Origin: Holothuria scabra
Lineage: Eukaryota; Echinodermata; Holothuroidea; Aspidochirotida; Holothuriidae
Reading direction: 5' to 3'
NCBI GenBank assembly: GCA_037179385.1
Contig: CM074193.1
Span: forward strand, 46,157,082-46,221,081
Length of the DNA stretch: 64,000 nt
Position numbers and translations under genes: made by a program. Below the pieces are notes generated by a model. The model was not told the origin of the DNA. It searched no databases and worked only from the letters and a program-made list of their open reading frames with translations. Positions 49,906 through 61,176 of this stretch are shown here, piece by piece. Position 1 is the stretch's first letter. Every line of letters begins with the position of its first letter.

Positions 49906-51805
49906 CACACCCGTACCCAAAAATTGGCATGGTGTCAGCCAACTTTTGTACGAGAATGCATTGAAGACACCTCACATTACCGAAAAATTGTAAACACATC
50001 ACACACACACACACACAAAAAACACTTCAGTTCAAATAAAGTCTCAAATGCCGTCTCATCTGCACGTCGAGTGGAAGTGAAAAAAAGAAAGAAAGAAATT
50101 GAAACACACACCTTTTACAGCTCGTTATACTCGGATTAGGTCAGTCATGGGTCGAACAACGAAATTGTTCACAGTTTCTGTGAGGTTTACTTTTTTAAGT
50201 TGGTAGAATTTGCACAACTATTCAACCATTTGAAAAAAGGAAAAAAAGGGGGAGGGGGGCGTCCAACTCAAAATGGCATAAGGGGATTGTGAATTGTTTC
50301 ATGACCGGCTGGTCCGAAGGAGCATTTTACCCTGCGGAGCGGACTCTGTCAGTTTCTCAGCTTCCAATCGTTCAACAAGGAATTTGTCGTACAGCCTGCC
50401 ACGATGGTAACTAGCATTCAGGGACTTAGTGTAGCCGTTAGTATACCAACCAGTATTCGTTCAACCAATTGTGCTCTTCAAAATGATAGTTACCAAAACA
50501 ATATAAGGCTTCGCAGCTGGTAAAGCTTCGGTCCATATCTGTCCAAGAAACTCAAACTCAAAATTCTCGGACTTGAACAAAAACGAACGTAACAGAAGAA
50601 ACAAAAGAAGAAACACACAACCCTACAACATAAATTTCACTCTCCCGGACAACTTTTCCGAAGAGCGTGGGACATGATTTCCACGTAAATTTTACTAGCC
50701 AGACACACTGTGAGGAGGAGACATGATTTCATTGTACACCGGTCGAATGGATCGTAAAGCATGAGTAAACTTAGCTTATCGCTTAGATAAACTCCCTGCA
50801 TGGATGTAATATAAGTGCTTCCAAGTTATTGGAAGTAACAAGCAAGACCGTACCGAGGGACAAACTTCAACTAAGATTTATTTTACAATAAATGAGACAG
50901 AGAAAGTGTATCTTACCAAACCAAGAACCAGTTAAATACACAACACCATGACACTACGAAGTATCCTCAGACTTGATCTTGTGCAGTGAATGGACTGATC
51001 ACCGGATGCTTGGATTTACTACACTGAGCCTGCATATAGACTATTGTAGTGAACGAAAGGAGGAAGTAATCTCTTGGCTTGTTTGTTTTGTAAGTTTTGT
51101 TGTAGGTGTACAACGTAAACCCGATCAGGTTGCCGTATCTGGTGACCGATCAACACATCCTGCTAATAGGTCACATATTTTTAATATTCAGTTTGGAGTT
51201 CAAGGGGCAACCGCCCAGTTGCCCCAAACAAATAGCTAAGTACCATGTATTCATATTACAACATATCCAAAACAACTCGGTCACACTACAATGAATTCCA
51301 ATCGGATTCAGATCCGATTTTTTGGTGTTTGATTGGAACCTTCTCCATCTGTCTGATCCGAAAGAGCCAAAAATAGTGTCACCCAGTGTAAATATATGAT
51401 TTGCATCTGATGAATATGAAAAATAAAATTCCAACAGACTTTTTCATGACGTCGCACTGACTTGCCCCTTTACCCTTACCCCTGGACAGCGTACTTCGGT
51501 AAAACCTGTCTATCGACTCTGTGACGTAGCGAAATAATTAGCATAAATGTAATTTTCATAGTCCTGCGGTACAACTCATACAATTTCACAGGTTGGCAAA
51601 TTTTTGGCTCTAACCAACCAGAGGTGGAGGGGCTTAACAAAAACTCACAAAAATCGGGATCCGATCCGAAATGTGTAGCCTGACCACGGCTCAACCGTGA
51701 CTCCTCATAAATTTCCTATTGCGGTGAGAAAATTATTGTCACATGATTCTTATTGGTAATCCAACGGTAACACAATACAATTCGGGATGAAGAATGCATT
51801 CGTCG

Positions 51806-51966
51806 GGGCGATGTGCACTGTTTACAAGAAATTTCCTAACTGGATAATAATAATAGCCCTATTCCCTAGCCCTAATCCCTGTAACCCTATAACGAAGAAT
51901 ACAATCGATACAATACCATGACAACAGCCAATCAAGAGACATCTTGTTCAACAGAGTGCATCTACC
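51806..51966. mobile_element. Small MITE, copy c (inverted interior)
   Basis: The ends GATGTGCACTGTTTACAAG and the complement of GATGCACTCTGTTGAACAAG flank the same interior in the opposite orientation (ATGACAACAGCCAATCAAGA). Confidence 0.6.
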
Positions 51967-52325
51967 CCATTTTCTCTTTGAGGGGCGGACCTGGTGTGGG
52001 CGTTACCCCTGACAGTACACGCGAGTTTAGGGCTTGACAGCATACTTGCCATTAGTAAGGCAATTCTACATCGTCAGCAAGCAAAGCAAATTAAATACCC
52101 TTATTGAACACCATCAAACGTCGGCGCTCGGTGAATTAAGCTGTGAATGTTTGTCAATAGTTTTCAATCACGTCTTTAACTAGCTTAGCTGTTAGGTGTG
52201 AAAGCACTTTTTATAGGCGGCGGAAGATGTTTTATATTGGGGGGCCACAAGTTTTCAGCAGCCAACATAATGGTAACGCCGTAAGGCGTCCGGTTTTGCT
52301 TGAAGCAAAAAACCCCATCGGAGAG

Positions 52326-54520
52326 GGGGTCCAGGGGCGCTTAAGGGCCCATGGAGGGGTTCAGGAACTTCAGAGGGCAAAGCCCTGCTAGGGGTTCATG
52401 TGGGACTGGCTACCTTTGTAGGGGGTGGTCGGGTTTTACTATCTAAGCGTAGCGCCACCATCAGTTGGCGCGGAGCGTACAAAGAAAATTTTGGATTTTA
52501 AAACCTCCCAGATGGCTGGAAATGGCATTTGCTTAGTTTATTTGTCTCTAATTCTGGTGAGAAAAATTTGTGATTTTTCTTAGATTAAAACACACTTTTG
52601 AGGTACTGATTAGCTCAGTTCATTACTCCACTGGACTATGTATCCTAGGATCGCAAATCCGGAATCCTGCTGAATGTTACAAGCAAGTATTTCCAGACGG
52701 AGGCGTGGGGGAGCATTTCAGTTTGGGGGCAGAAGATTTTAACCCGAAAAATGTAATTCTGCCCGTAAGACAGTCAAAGCGGAGCGTCACCACTGGTTGG
52801 CGCGGAGCGTCCAAAAAATTTGAAAATTCGTACCTCTCAGACAGTCAAAAATGACATTTTCCAGGCTTGGGATCCAAGCAGTCGCCTTTTCAGTTTCAAT
52901 TGCAGATAAACCTACTTTCGTTCCAAACTAAAATTCAGCCAGAAAGACTAAGCCGAGCGCCACTATTGGTTGCCGCGAAGCGTACAAAACATTTTTAAAT
53001 ATCCGACCCCTCAGACAGTTGAAAATGGCATTTCCTGGGCTTATATGGGGATCTAAGCAGACGCTGTTTTCAGTTTCCTTTTATAAAAAATGATTACTTG
53101 AAACTTAAATTCTGCTATGAAGCGGTCTAAATGGAGCACCACCATAAGTTGCGGCGAAACGTACAGGAAACTTTGAAAAATCTGACCACTTCAGACAGTC
53201 AAAAATGCCATTTTCTATGCTGATAGGGGGTCTTAGAAGTCGCTAATTTGAGGTTCTGTTTGTACAAAAAATGTTCACTTGAAACTAAAATGCTGCTAGG
53301 AAAACTATCTGCGAGGAGCTTCACCACCGGTTGGCGCGAGGCGAACAGAAAAATTTGAAAAATATAACCCCTGAGACAGTCGAAAATGACATTTTCCAGA
53401 CTTTTAGGGGGGTCTAAGCAGTCGCTATTTATTATCAGATAAAACGTATCACTATACCAGTCGATGAAATGGTCGGGCATATTTTCGGGGAAACTACAAA
53501 CCGGAATTGAAAACATGCTAATGAATTTTACTCTATTGCGACTCTTGGCCAAGTTCAGTATATATATATTGAAAAAATTGTGTGCCCGAACTTCCGACTA
53601 AATATGATTTTACTTTTGAAAAAAATAGGCCTATGGGGATCTTAGCAGTAGCTTTTTTGATCAGAAGAATATGATAAAATGTGCTACTATCATTGGATGA
53701 AATGATGATTGGATGATTTTTCTTCCATTAGTAACACTTATTGACAGAATTGTCACGTTACAAGGTGTGATGAAATGAATTTTCAAGCACACTTACGGGA
53801 AGACATTCTTACCCTGCATCACTAAAGTATCGAAAAACAAATAACGCGATTCTCATAACCATTGCCCGTATTTGGCTCTAGAGCAGGATAGATGGCAAAC
53901 TTTTGGGGCCTGAACATCCTCTTGTCTATCCGTTGAATTAATTTGGCAATTGAAAACGTCCCAGCATTTTTTTAACCTTTGCCCGAATATTTGACCATTT
54001 CGGGTAAATTTTTGCAGGACTACAGTGTGAAGTTGGGATGATGAAAACCTTTTTTTGTCGCAGATCTTGTTTTATTTTCCATGAATATTGTAATTTAAAT
54101 ATAGCGTCTTCTGTTTTTCGACAAACATTTGAAGCTATTAAAATTATCAGCCATTTCGGGTATTGTGTTACACAAGATTTAAAACAGTTTCAAGAATAAT
54201 TGTTTCTTTTAAGCCACAGGCTTCCCAAGTGTGTCACGATTTTTTTACCCCTTAACCTTTTGTAACTATGTTACCCTTTCTATGATACTTTTCCATTTTC
54301 GGGCAAATGATTGAATGAATTTGTATATTCGATAATTTCAGGCATTGTTTTGTGATTATCTGTAAAGTAACGGTCATAGCTTTTTGAGCTAATAGACCCA
54401 AATAGTATGATTCTGGAACCATTTTGTGCATCCCCAGGAATTGAAAAAATCCATGAGGTAGAAACATGCCAGAAGCTAGGAGCACACTGTAATCCACACC
54501 AACTGACCAAGGTAGCCAAT
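52326..54520 (-). repeat. Left arm of foldback-like structure (subrepeat array)
   Basis: The outer ~1,550 bp (52,326 to about 53,875) is the inverted counterpart of 61,177-62,747, starting at the shared GGGGTCCAGGGG. Subrepeats are marked by GTTGGCGCGGAGCG variants near 52,464, 52,797, 52,968, 53,147 and 53,330, spaced about 171-183 bp except where one unit is replaced by a unique-looking segment. From 53,875 to 54,520 it continues to match the complement of 14,520-15,180. Confidence 0.78.
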
Positions 54521-55900
54521 TTTAGCCACTCTTAATCTGTTAGAAAATTATCCATCCTGAAACCCGACGAGTAAAAAGTCAAGAGATTCCGAAGATTTGA
54601 AGCTTGTCACAGTCTACCTGAATTTATTCCGAAATTCAGTGTGGGGCACAAGTGCAGAATACCCTGCAACTGTTTGAAGGGCGAAAATAAACCCTCTTAC
54701 AGGTCATCGTTAATTGACCCCCGGCCCCCAAAAATCTCATAAAAAATTATGTGGGGGGGGGGCAGGCCCCCTGGCCCCCGCTTCCGCCGCCTATGCTTTT
54801 TGGGTCAGGGTGGCGCCAGCGGGGGAGGGGGAATGCCCCCGTCGGGAAGCACTGCCCTCCATCGGGGAAGGTCGTCGGTTTCGTCGGGGAAGCCTAAAAA
54901 TATAAAAAATAATAAAAAACCTACAAAGACTGAACTTACTGGATGGGTCATCTTGAACATATTTTTGTGTTTGAAATGCTTTTTTAATTCATATCGAAAT
55001 TTATTTTCAATCACTTCTCTTTAGCTCCGTTATACCTCACTCGATGTATTTTGTCCTATCTCTTCCCCCGTCGGGGAAGGGCGGCAATTTCCTTCGGAAA
55101 AGCTTATAAACGAACGTAAAGGACTGAAGTTACTGGATTGATGATCATGAACTTTTTTATGAACTATTTTCCCTTTTGTGGCGCTATTTCAATGCATATC
55201 TGAATCTGTTTTAATCACTTCTTTCTAGTTTAGGTATCCCTCATCACGTCTTCAAACTGCAAGGTCATGCCCTCGTCGAGGAAGGCTGCCCTAGGCCTCC
55301 TCCTGTTGTTGAGAAAATCCATTTTCGTCGGGTGTCCTAAAATTCAATTGAAGCCACCTTGTAGCTTGAAATATTTTCAAATACTTCGTTTCAAATATTT
55401 CGTTTCGTTTATTTTTCCAATATAAATGCATGAACATATTTACATAAAAAGAATTACAGATAAATAAATGAAAGCGTATCAAAAGAAAAAAAAAATGGAA
55501 CCAGATGAAGCTAAAAGCTTTACCGGTCTGGTCCAATCCAGAGCTTTTCGTTTCAAAAAATAATAAAACAACACATCGTGCATCTATGTGAGCATGTAGA
55601 AAGTGCATAAATTAAATATATAACTTAAGGAATTTAAGGCGCATAGTAAAAATAAAAATAATAATATATACAAAAAGAAAGATGTAAGGAAAACATATGT
55701 CTTTTAAAGTACTTCTTAAACAAATTAATATTGGGGAAATTTCGTAATTTAGTGTCAAGGGAATTCCAGAGGTACACACGTTGGAAGTACAAGTTGGTGT
55801 TCAAGCAGTCACGTAGAAAATCTCATCCATTTAGCGGACCTTGCAATTGAATACAACGAAGATTCTTAATAGGGAAAAAAACACTTGTATATTTCAATTC
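54521..55900. other. Interior spacer, left part
   Basis: No gene. It contains a GC-rich dispersed fragment (54,715-54,900, GGCCCCCTGGCCCCCGCTTCCGCC), then AT-rich sequence with two further CCCGTCGGGGAAGG-type repeats at 55,065 and 55,270. A segment from 55,390 has a low-complexity TTTATTTTTCCAATATAAATGC start that might be the 3' tail of an old non-LTR element, unproven. Confidence 0.4.
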
Positions 55901-56500
55901 CGTTGCATAGTTTACCCCCGAAAGAGACAAGAACATTAGGACTACATCTAAATGAAGCAGTATACCTGGTGATTTTCTGATCGTTTAGCAAGTTGGGTTT
56001 TTTCTATTGAAGTGAAACTTTCATTTCAAAGAAAAGCTCAAAATAACGACTGCTTCATTTCTAGTTACAAGCTGGGAAATGCCCTTTCCGGCTGTCTGAG
56101 GGGTTAGACTTTTTAACAATTCTCTGTATGCTTTGCGCCAACTGATGGTGGCACTCCGATTAGATGTATAGTAATTTGGTCGAACAGATTTATTTACAGA
56201 ACAATTCATCATTGTTGCAAATTATTCTTCGTTAAGGGGCAATATTATGAAGTGAAACTTTTATTGCAGAAGAATGTTCAAAATAAAGACTGCTTTGATT
56301 TTAGTTACGAGCCCGGGAAATGCCATTTCCTGCTTTCTGGAGGTTCTCAATTTTTCAAAAATTTCTGTGCTCTGCACTTTGATAGTCTTTCGGGTAAAAT
56401 TACATTTTTTCGGACAAAACATACAATTCCGTTTATTCCCAAACTGAAAATTTAAAACTTCAAATATATCGGAAGCCAAACTTTTTCCGCGGGAAAATTT
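55900..56500 (+). repeat. Foldback-family subrepeats inside the spacer
   Basis: TCAAAATAACGACTGCTT, GAAATGCC.TTTCCGGCTGTCTGAGGGG, GCTTTGCGCCAACTGATGGTGGCACTCCGATTAGAT and a second partial unit at 56,270-56,400, in the same orientation as the right arm. Confidence 0.6.
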
Positions 56501-57015
56501 TCCAATATGGTTTGAGGGCCTTAATCTGCGTGATGATATTAGGTAACCCCAACAAAATCACAGATCATCCCGTACTTGAATTTTCTTATGAGAAGATTAG
56601 ATCCTTTCATAAAACCCCCAGATCTGTCCTAAAATTACACCTTTTCTCCAATATAAGCTTCAGATTGTTAAAAGTGGCAAAATTTTCTAACTTCGATGAA
56701 TACTGCGTAAAATAAATAACCAAAGCAAACTCTATTAATTACCCCAACATTCTACCTAATTTTGCTCTTGAAAGCAACATCATGATAAATCCCCAAATTT
56801 TTCGTTATAACCGTACCAAAAAAAAAAAAATTCTAACATTAAATTCCAAAATTTCTCCAATAAATAAGCTATTCATTTTCGATTAAATCTTCGTTCAAAA
56901 AGGGAAAAACTTTTCGGGGCAAACTTCTAGTGTCGTGTTGAAGCCTTAGTGTGTAGGCCTAATACGATAAATTGCGTAACCCCAATAGATTTGCAGTTAA
57001 CGCGTATATACCGTT

Positions 57016-57055
57016 TTAGTTGCGGTGCCTGCCTTGCAGGCAGCACCGCAACTAA
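57016..57055. other. 40-bp near-perfect palindrome
   Basis: TTAGTTGCGGTGCCTGCC is answered by GGCAGCACCGCAACTAA around a TTGCA centre. It lies about 650 bp before the Helitron-type coding remnant and could be a terminal hairpin or a tiny foldback; its role is unknown. Confidence 0.6.
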
Positions 57056-57711
57056 TGCAGTTACTCTCGCGATGTCAATTTCTGACTTTTCCGGCACTTT
57101 ATTTCTATCTTCTTGTAGATGCTTTGTGGTATCGAAATACGGTTTAGTGCAATTTGTAGGGATGGTACTTCTCTTTCGTGTTTTTAAGTTTTGGTGGAAA
57201 TATGACTTTCGTGAGAGTGTAAAAGTGGGTTTTTTTTCATGTAAAATTCGGAAACGTGTTCTATTTTTAGTAACAATCTTGCGGAAAAACCAGGTCCGTA
57301 TGTGCTCTGGGGAAAAGGTTGTTTGTTAATTTAACACAGCGCCATCATTTTGGTTGTTTTTTTTTAATTCATTACAGATTGGTGTTAAGTGAATTTTGAG
57401 TATTTATATGACGATTTCTTTGTAGGGATTTATTCTTTTCAAGTGGCATGGTCGTGGTTGCGGTGAAGTAAACAGTTCGATAGTTTAGAGGAGTTTTGTT
57501 CACTGTTTTTTGTGACTATAAAGGGCTGTGTGAATTCCTCACACTAACGACAATATTCACAAAGTAAGTTTCTGTTGAAGGGAAATATTGTTACTGGTAG
57601 GTAAATATTATTTGTATGAGTTGGCGAGTGTTAATATTTGTGTTATATCAAGGTGTCTGGTTATGGCAAATTTGTTATTTTAAAGTTTAAAATTATGTGG
57701 AGAATATTACA

Positions 57712-58654
57712 ATGCCTAAGGAGGGCCGTTCAGAGATTTTTAATTTAGAAAGGAAAGGTTGGCAACAAAGAAAAAGAAAGTATGGGGGTGAATTTCAAGA
57801 TAAAAGTTATGAAGAGGAGAAAAATGATGATATCAGAGTTGGGAACAAACCCCCCAAAAAGTTCTAGTAAATATGAAAAAGGTCAGAGGTGTGATGATGG
57901 GGAAAGTAGGGAACATGACGATCGTGAGGTATTATTTATACGTTCCGAAAGATCTACATGTACATTTAATTTTTTCGTTGTTGATAGCTGTTGGAGAGAA
58001 AAAACGTTTAGGAAGCTTGTGCTGATAGATTCAAACATGGTTTTGTGAAAACTGGGGAGTTTGATTTGCCTTCTATCGAAATAGGAAAGTGTGTTTCAGT
58101 TGAGAGTAGGCCGATTCGTGTGAGAAAAGTACGTGGGGATGGTAATTGTTTTTTCGGTGTTTGGCATTACTGGTTACAGGGGTAGAAGATAATCATTTTT
58201 ATTTAAGACAAGTCATTGTAAGTTCATTGTGTAGGAGTGAGTTGCCGGTACCAATAATGACTAAGGAAGAATATGTTACTTCTACTGGAATGGATAGCGA
58301 TGGTGTATTGTCTACAGAGGTTGAAATACTTGCAGCTGCAAGACTTTTGGAAACTGATATATATACTTTTATAGAATATAATGATACATGGAAATGGGTA
58401 CGTTATCCTCAAAGTGGTATTTTAAGTAGCGTAGTTAATCGGGAAAAACGTGCCATTTATTTAGTCAATACAGGTGGAGTACATTATGACGTAGTGTTGG
58501 TAATAGAAGATAACGAGTCTGTACATGTGAACAGCGTTATAGAGAATTGGTTGAAGAGCTGTGTTAATGAACAAAGTGAAGAATTTTTCGGTGTTAAATG
58601 TAACATATTGAAAAGAGGAGACATTTTATTTGAAGAGGAGCGTTATCAAATGTA
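57712..58654 (+). pseudogene. Helitron-type ORF, N-terminal part with OTU cysteine-protease domain (frameshifted)
   Basis: A possible start at 57,712 opens a basic N-terminus. Readable segments then switch frames at about 57,860, near 58,025 and near 58,150. The OTU domain shows R-G-D-G-N-C at 58,132-58,149 (catalytic Asp and Cys), continues one frame over with F-F-R-C-L-A-L-L, T-E-V-E-I-L-A-A-A-R-L-L and I-Y-L-V-N, and ends with G-G-V-H-Y-D-V-V (catalytic His) at about 58,475. OTU domains are carried by large Helitrons and by viruses; the next domain argues for Helitron. The stop is TAA 58,652-58,654. Confidence 0.7.
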
Positions 58655-58745
58655 ATGTCAGTGCAAAGTTATGTGAAGAGAGTAGATGTTTGTTTAAATG
58701 AGGGGAGTAATCATATATTAGTGAAAGGGTCTATGGGAGTGACTG

Positions 58746-59062
58746 CCCAGCCAACATGCCCAGCTGGGCCCCAACTGGGTTTCAGCTGGGCTACTTGCTG
58801 GGCCCTAGCTGGGGCTCATTCGTGTTTGTCAGGTGTTCCCACGTGGGGCCCAACTGAGCTAGCCTTTCCGAGCTGATGCTCAGATGAAGCCCAGCTGGGC
58901 CCCGCTTCAATTACTAAAGCCTAGCTGGGCTTCAGCTGGGAAAGGCTAGCCCAATTGGGCCCCACGTAGGAACACCTGACAAACACGAATGGGTCCCAGC
59001 TGGAGCCCAGCAAGTAGCCCAGCTGAAACCCAGTTGGGGCCCAGCTGGGCATGTTGGCTGGG
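58746..59062. mobile_element. 317-bp palindromic MITE (CCCAGCCAACATGCCCAGCTGGG ends)
   Basis: The 5' half reads CCCAGCCAACATGCCCAGCT and the 3' half ends AGCTGGGCATGTTGGCTGGG; complementarity continues through GGGCCCCAACTGGGTTTCAGC and TTCGTGTTTGTCAGGTGTTCC to near the centre. Every ~20 bp contains an internal CAGCTGGG-type palindrome too. It splits the Helitron-type relic between the OTU and DUF6570-like parts. Confidence 0.78.
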
Positions 59063-59065
59063 TGT

Positions 59066-59790
59066 AGATAGGTATAAATGTTGGGAAAATAAAGGTTTTG
59101 TGATAAAACGTAGTGTGTTTATTGCAAGTGATAGTACTAAAATGATGCTTAGAAAACAAATACGTAAGCGTCAATTTAGAAAAGAAGAGGAGAGTCCAAT
59201 TAGAGAATTGCAACATCGCTCTTGCAATAAAATTATGGAAGGGCCTACATACGTTTGCTTTTATTGTGAGCAGTTATGGTATAAAGAATGTGCACTGTGG
59301 GTGAATTTAGTTAGATTTAGTGGAAATACTAGTATTTGTAAGCAGGAAGAAGGTATAGATAAAGGATGGGTCTGTAAAACCTGTTTAAAATATATAAAAG
59401 AATGCAGAGTTCCGTTATTAAGTCGAGATAGTAATATGAAAATGTATGCGATACCAGAAGAATTGAAATTACATCGTCTTGAAGGAAGGTTGGTCGCTTT
59501 GCGAACACCTTTTATGCAGTTGCGTGAGCTTCCTCGAGGAGGTCAATTTAGTATTAAGGGAAATGTTGTTAATGTCCCGTCTGATGTGGTGACAACAATT
59601 AAAACTTTACCTATAAGACTTGAAGAGAGCCAAGTAATTCCTGTCAGATTTAAGAGGGAAGTTATAAAACGGCTGTTTTTTCTGAAAATGTTAGGCCTAG
59701 AAGTGTTGTTCTTGCTGCTCGCTGGCTGATAGAAAATGAGGATATCAAGATACACAACAATGACTTAGGAAAGGAAGACCCGTTTTGAAA
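59066..59790 (+). pseudogene. Helitron-type ORF, DUF6570-like part (frameshifted)
   Basis: It has C-F-Y-C-E-Q-L-W, then G-W-V-C-K-T-C-L, I-P-E-E-L-K-L-H-R-L-E-G-R-L-V-A and F-M-Q-L-R-E-L-P-R-G-G-Q, a pattern I associate with the DUF6570 region found before the Helitron-like N domain. At a T-run near 59,680 the reading moves one frame and continues V-R-P-R-S-V-V-L-A-A-R-W-L-I-E-N until a stop near 59,788. The Rep nuclease and PIF1-type helicase expected downstream are absent. Confidence 0.68.
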
Positions 59791-61176
59791 AGGATGAACA
59801 ACTTCTGGTAAGTGGGTCTGCTGCCCCTCTTTTACTAACACCACCATTACTTGCTTACACGATGTTGAGTTCGCGCTAGAAGGGCCTGTATAATAGAGTA
59901 GTCAGGTTCCTGTTTTTTGACACATTCAAAATTCCGTTTTGCATCGCGGAAGGATATATACTGCAAAAAAATGCCTGAAATACCTTCAATTTTCTTTGAA
60001 TGATTACTTCAACTACTTTCCTACCACATAGAGATTATAATTGAACACATCTCTTCACTAACATGGTATAATCCCCCCCCCCCCCCAAAAAAAAAACTTT
60101 TTCTCGGGTGTTAAATTCGTAGGGTAACCTGCTTCGCCGGGATTCCCCTTGAATTAGTGGTGTGCTTCCTTTTGTCTTCACTGCAATGTCATACATATCA
60201 CTCATCCGTGTCCGTGAAAAACCATGGGGGTCGTCCCATGGTTGCATTGACAGAAGAACTATATTCAAAAACGGTCACAGCAGGGAGCTGCCTTTAGAAG
60301 CAGCTCCCTTGTATTAGTCCCGTTCATATACGTCACTAGTATCCCTTCCCCAATAATTTCTAAGTTCAGCATTTAATGAAACTTGAACGATATTGTCTTA
60401 AACAAATCAGAGTGTCGAACCATCCAGTAATCAATCATAAAGATACATTGCATCATTTTTACGTCCTATAATGAAACGTGAATACCAAAATGTCGATGTT
60501 TATAATTTATAGCTATTGGCTGCGATTCGTCTGTCATCACACTATTAACCAGACACGTTTCTTATTACATTCTATAGCAAGAACTTTTTGTCGCTTCTTT
60601 GACGATGTCCTTTTACTACGGAAAAAAATATTGTCATTGTAGTAAGTTTATGTATGGCCATGACTCGCAATTGATGAAACGATTACCTAAAATATATAAA
60701 AGCAATAAGACAGTTCTATGAATACGGATAAACTGTCGAGTAAAAGATTCCGTAGAAGACGAATTTCATCATTCCAACAACCCGTCTGCAAAACAATTGT
60801 AGTTTGTGGTGAAAAGTTTGCCCCCTTACTACGGGAAGTTGCAACTTTCTGCTTACTATAAGTTGACCCTTATCAGCTTATGTTATGTGACGTTCACACT
60901 AAAATTAGACCGTGCACAGAGGGTACAATTGTTGGTTTACGGACGAAGATTTGAACATTTCAAGACATTTCGTAACTGTAAATTTCTAGCTAAGTGGCTC
61001 GTTCGTTTCGTCTCTTTGCCCTTTTCGGAAATGGAAAGTTCGCAAGATATTTATGAGCTAATTATTCTCTAGTTTGTTATAATTATGTCAGGGAGTTGTG
61101 GTGTTATCGGGAAAACGTTTAACTTATTCATCACAAAGTCCATTTTTCTCTTTAAAGTGATTTGTTCAACTATTGC
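59791..61176. other. Interior spacer, right part
   Basis: No gene or RNA seen. It holds a C13/A10 run at about 60,067-60,097 and a small palindrome, GGGAGCTGCCTTTAGAAGCAGCTCCC, at 60,273-60,308. Confidence 0.45.

Noticed and set aside
54749..55024. Gly/Pro-rich frames near 54.8 kb
   Set aside because: They derive from a GC-rich dispersed repeat that is non-coding elsewhere.
56949..57329. A 126-residue plus-strand frame
   Set aside because: It crosses the 40-bp palindrome, has no recognisable domain and an ordinary composition for chance AT-rich DNA.
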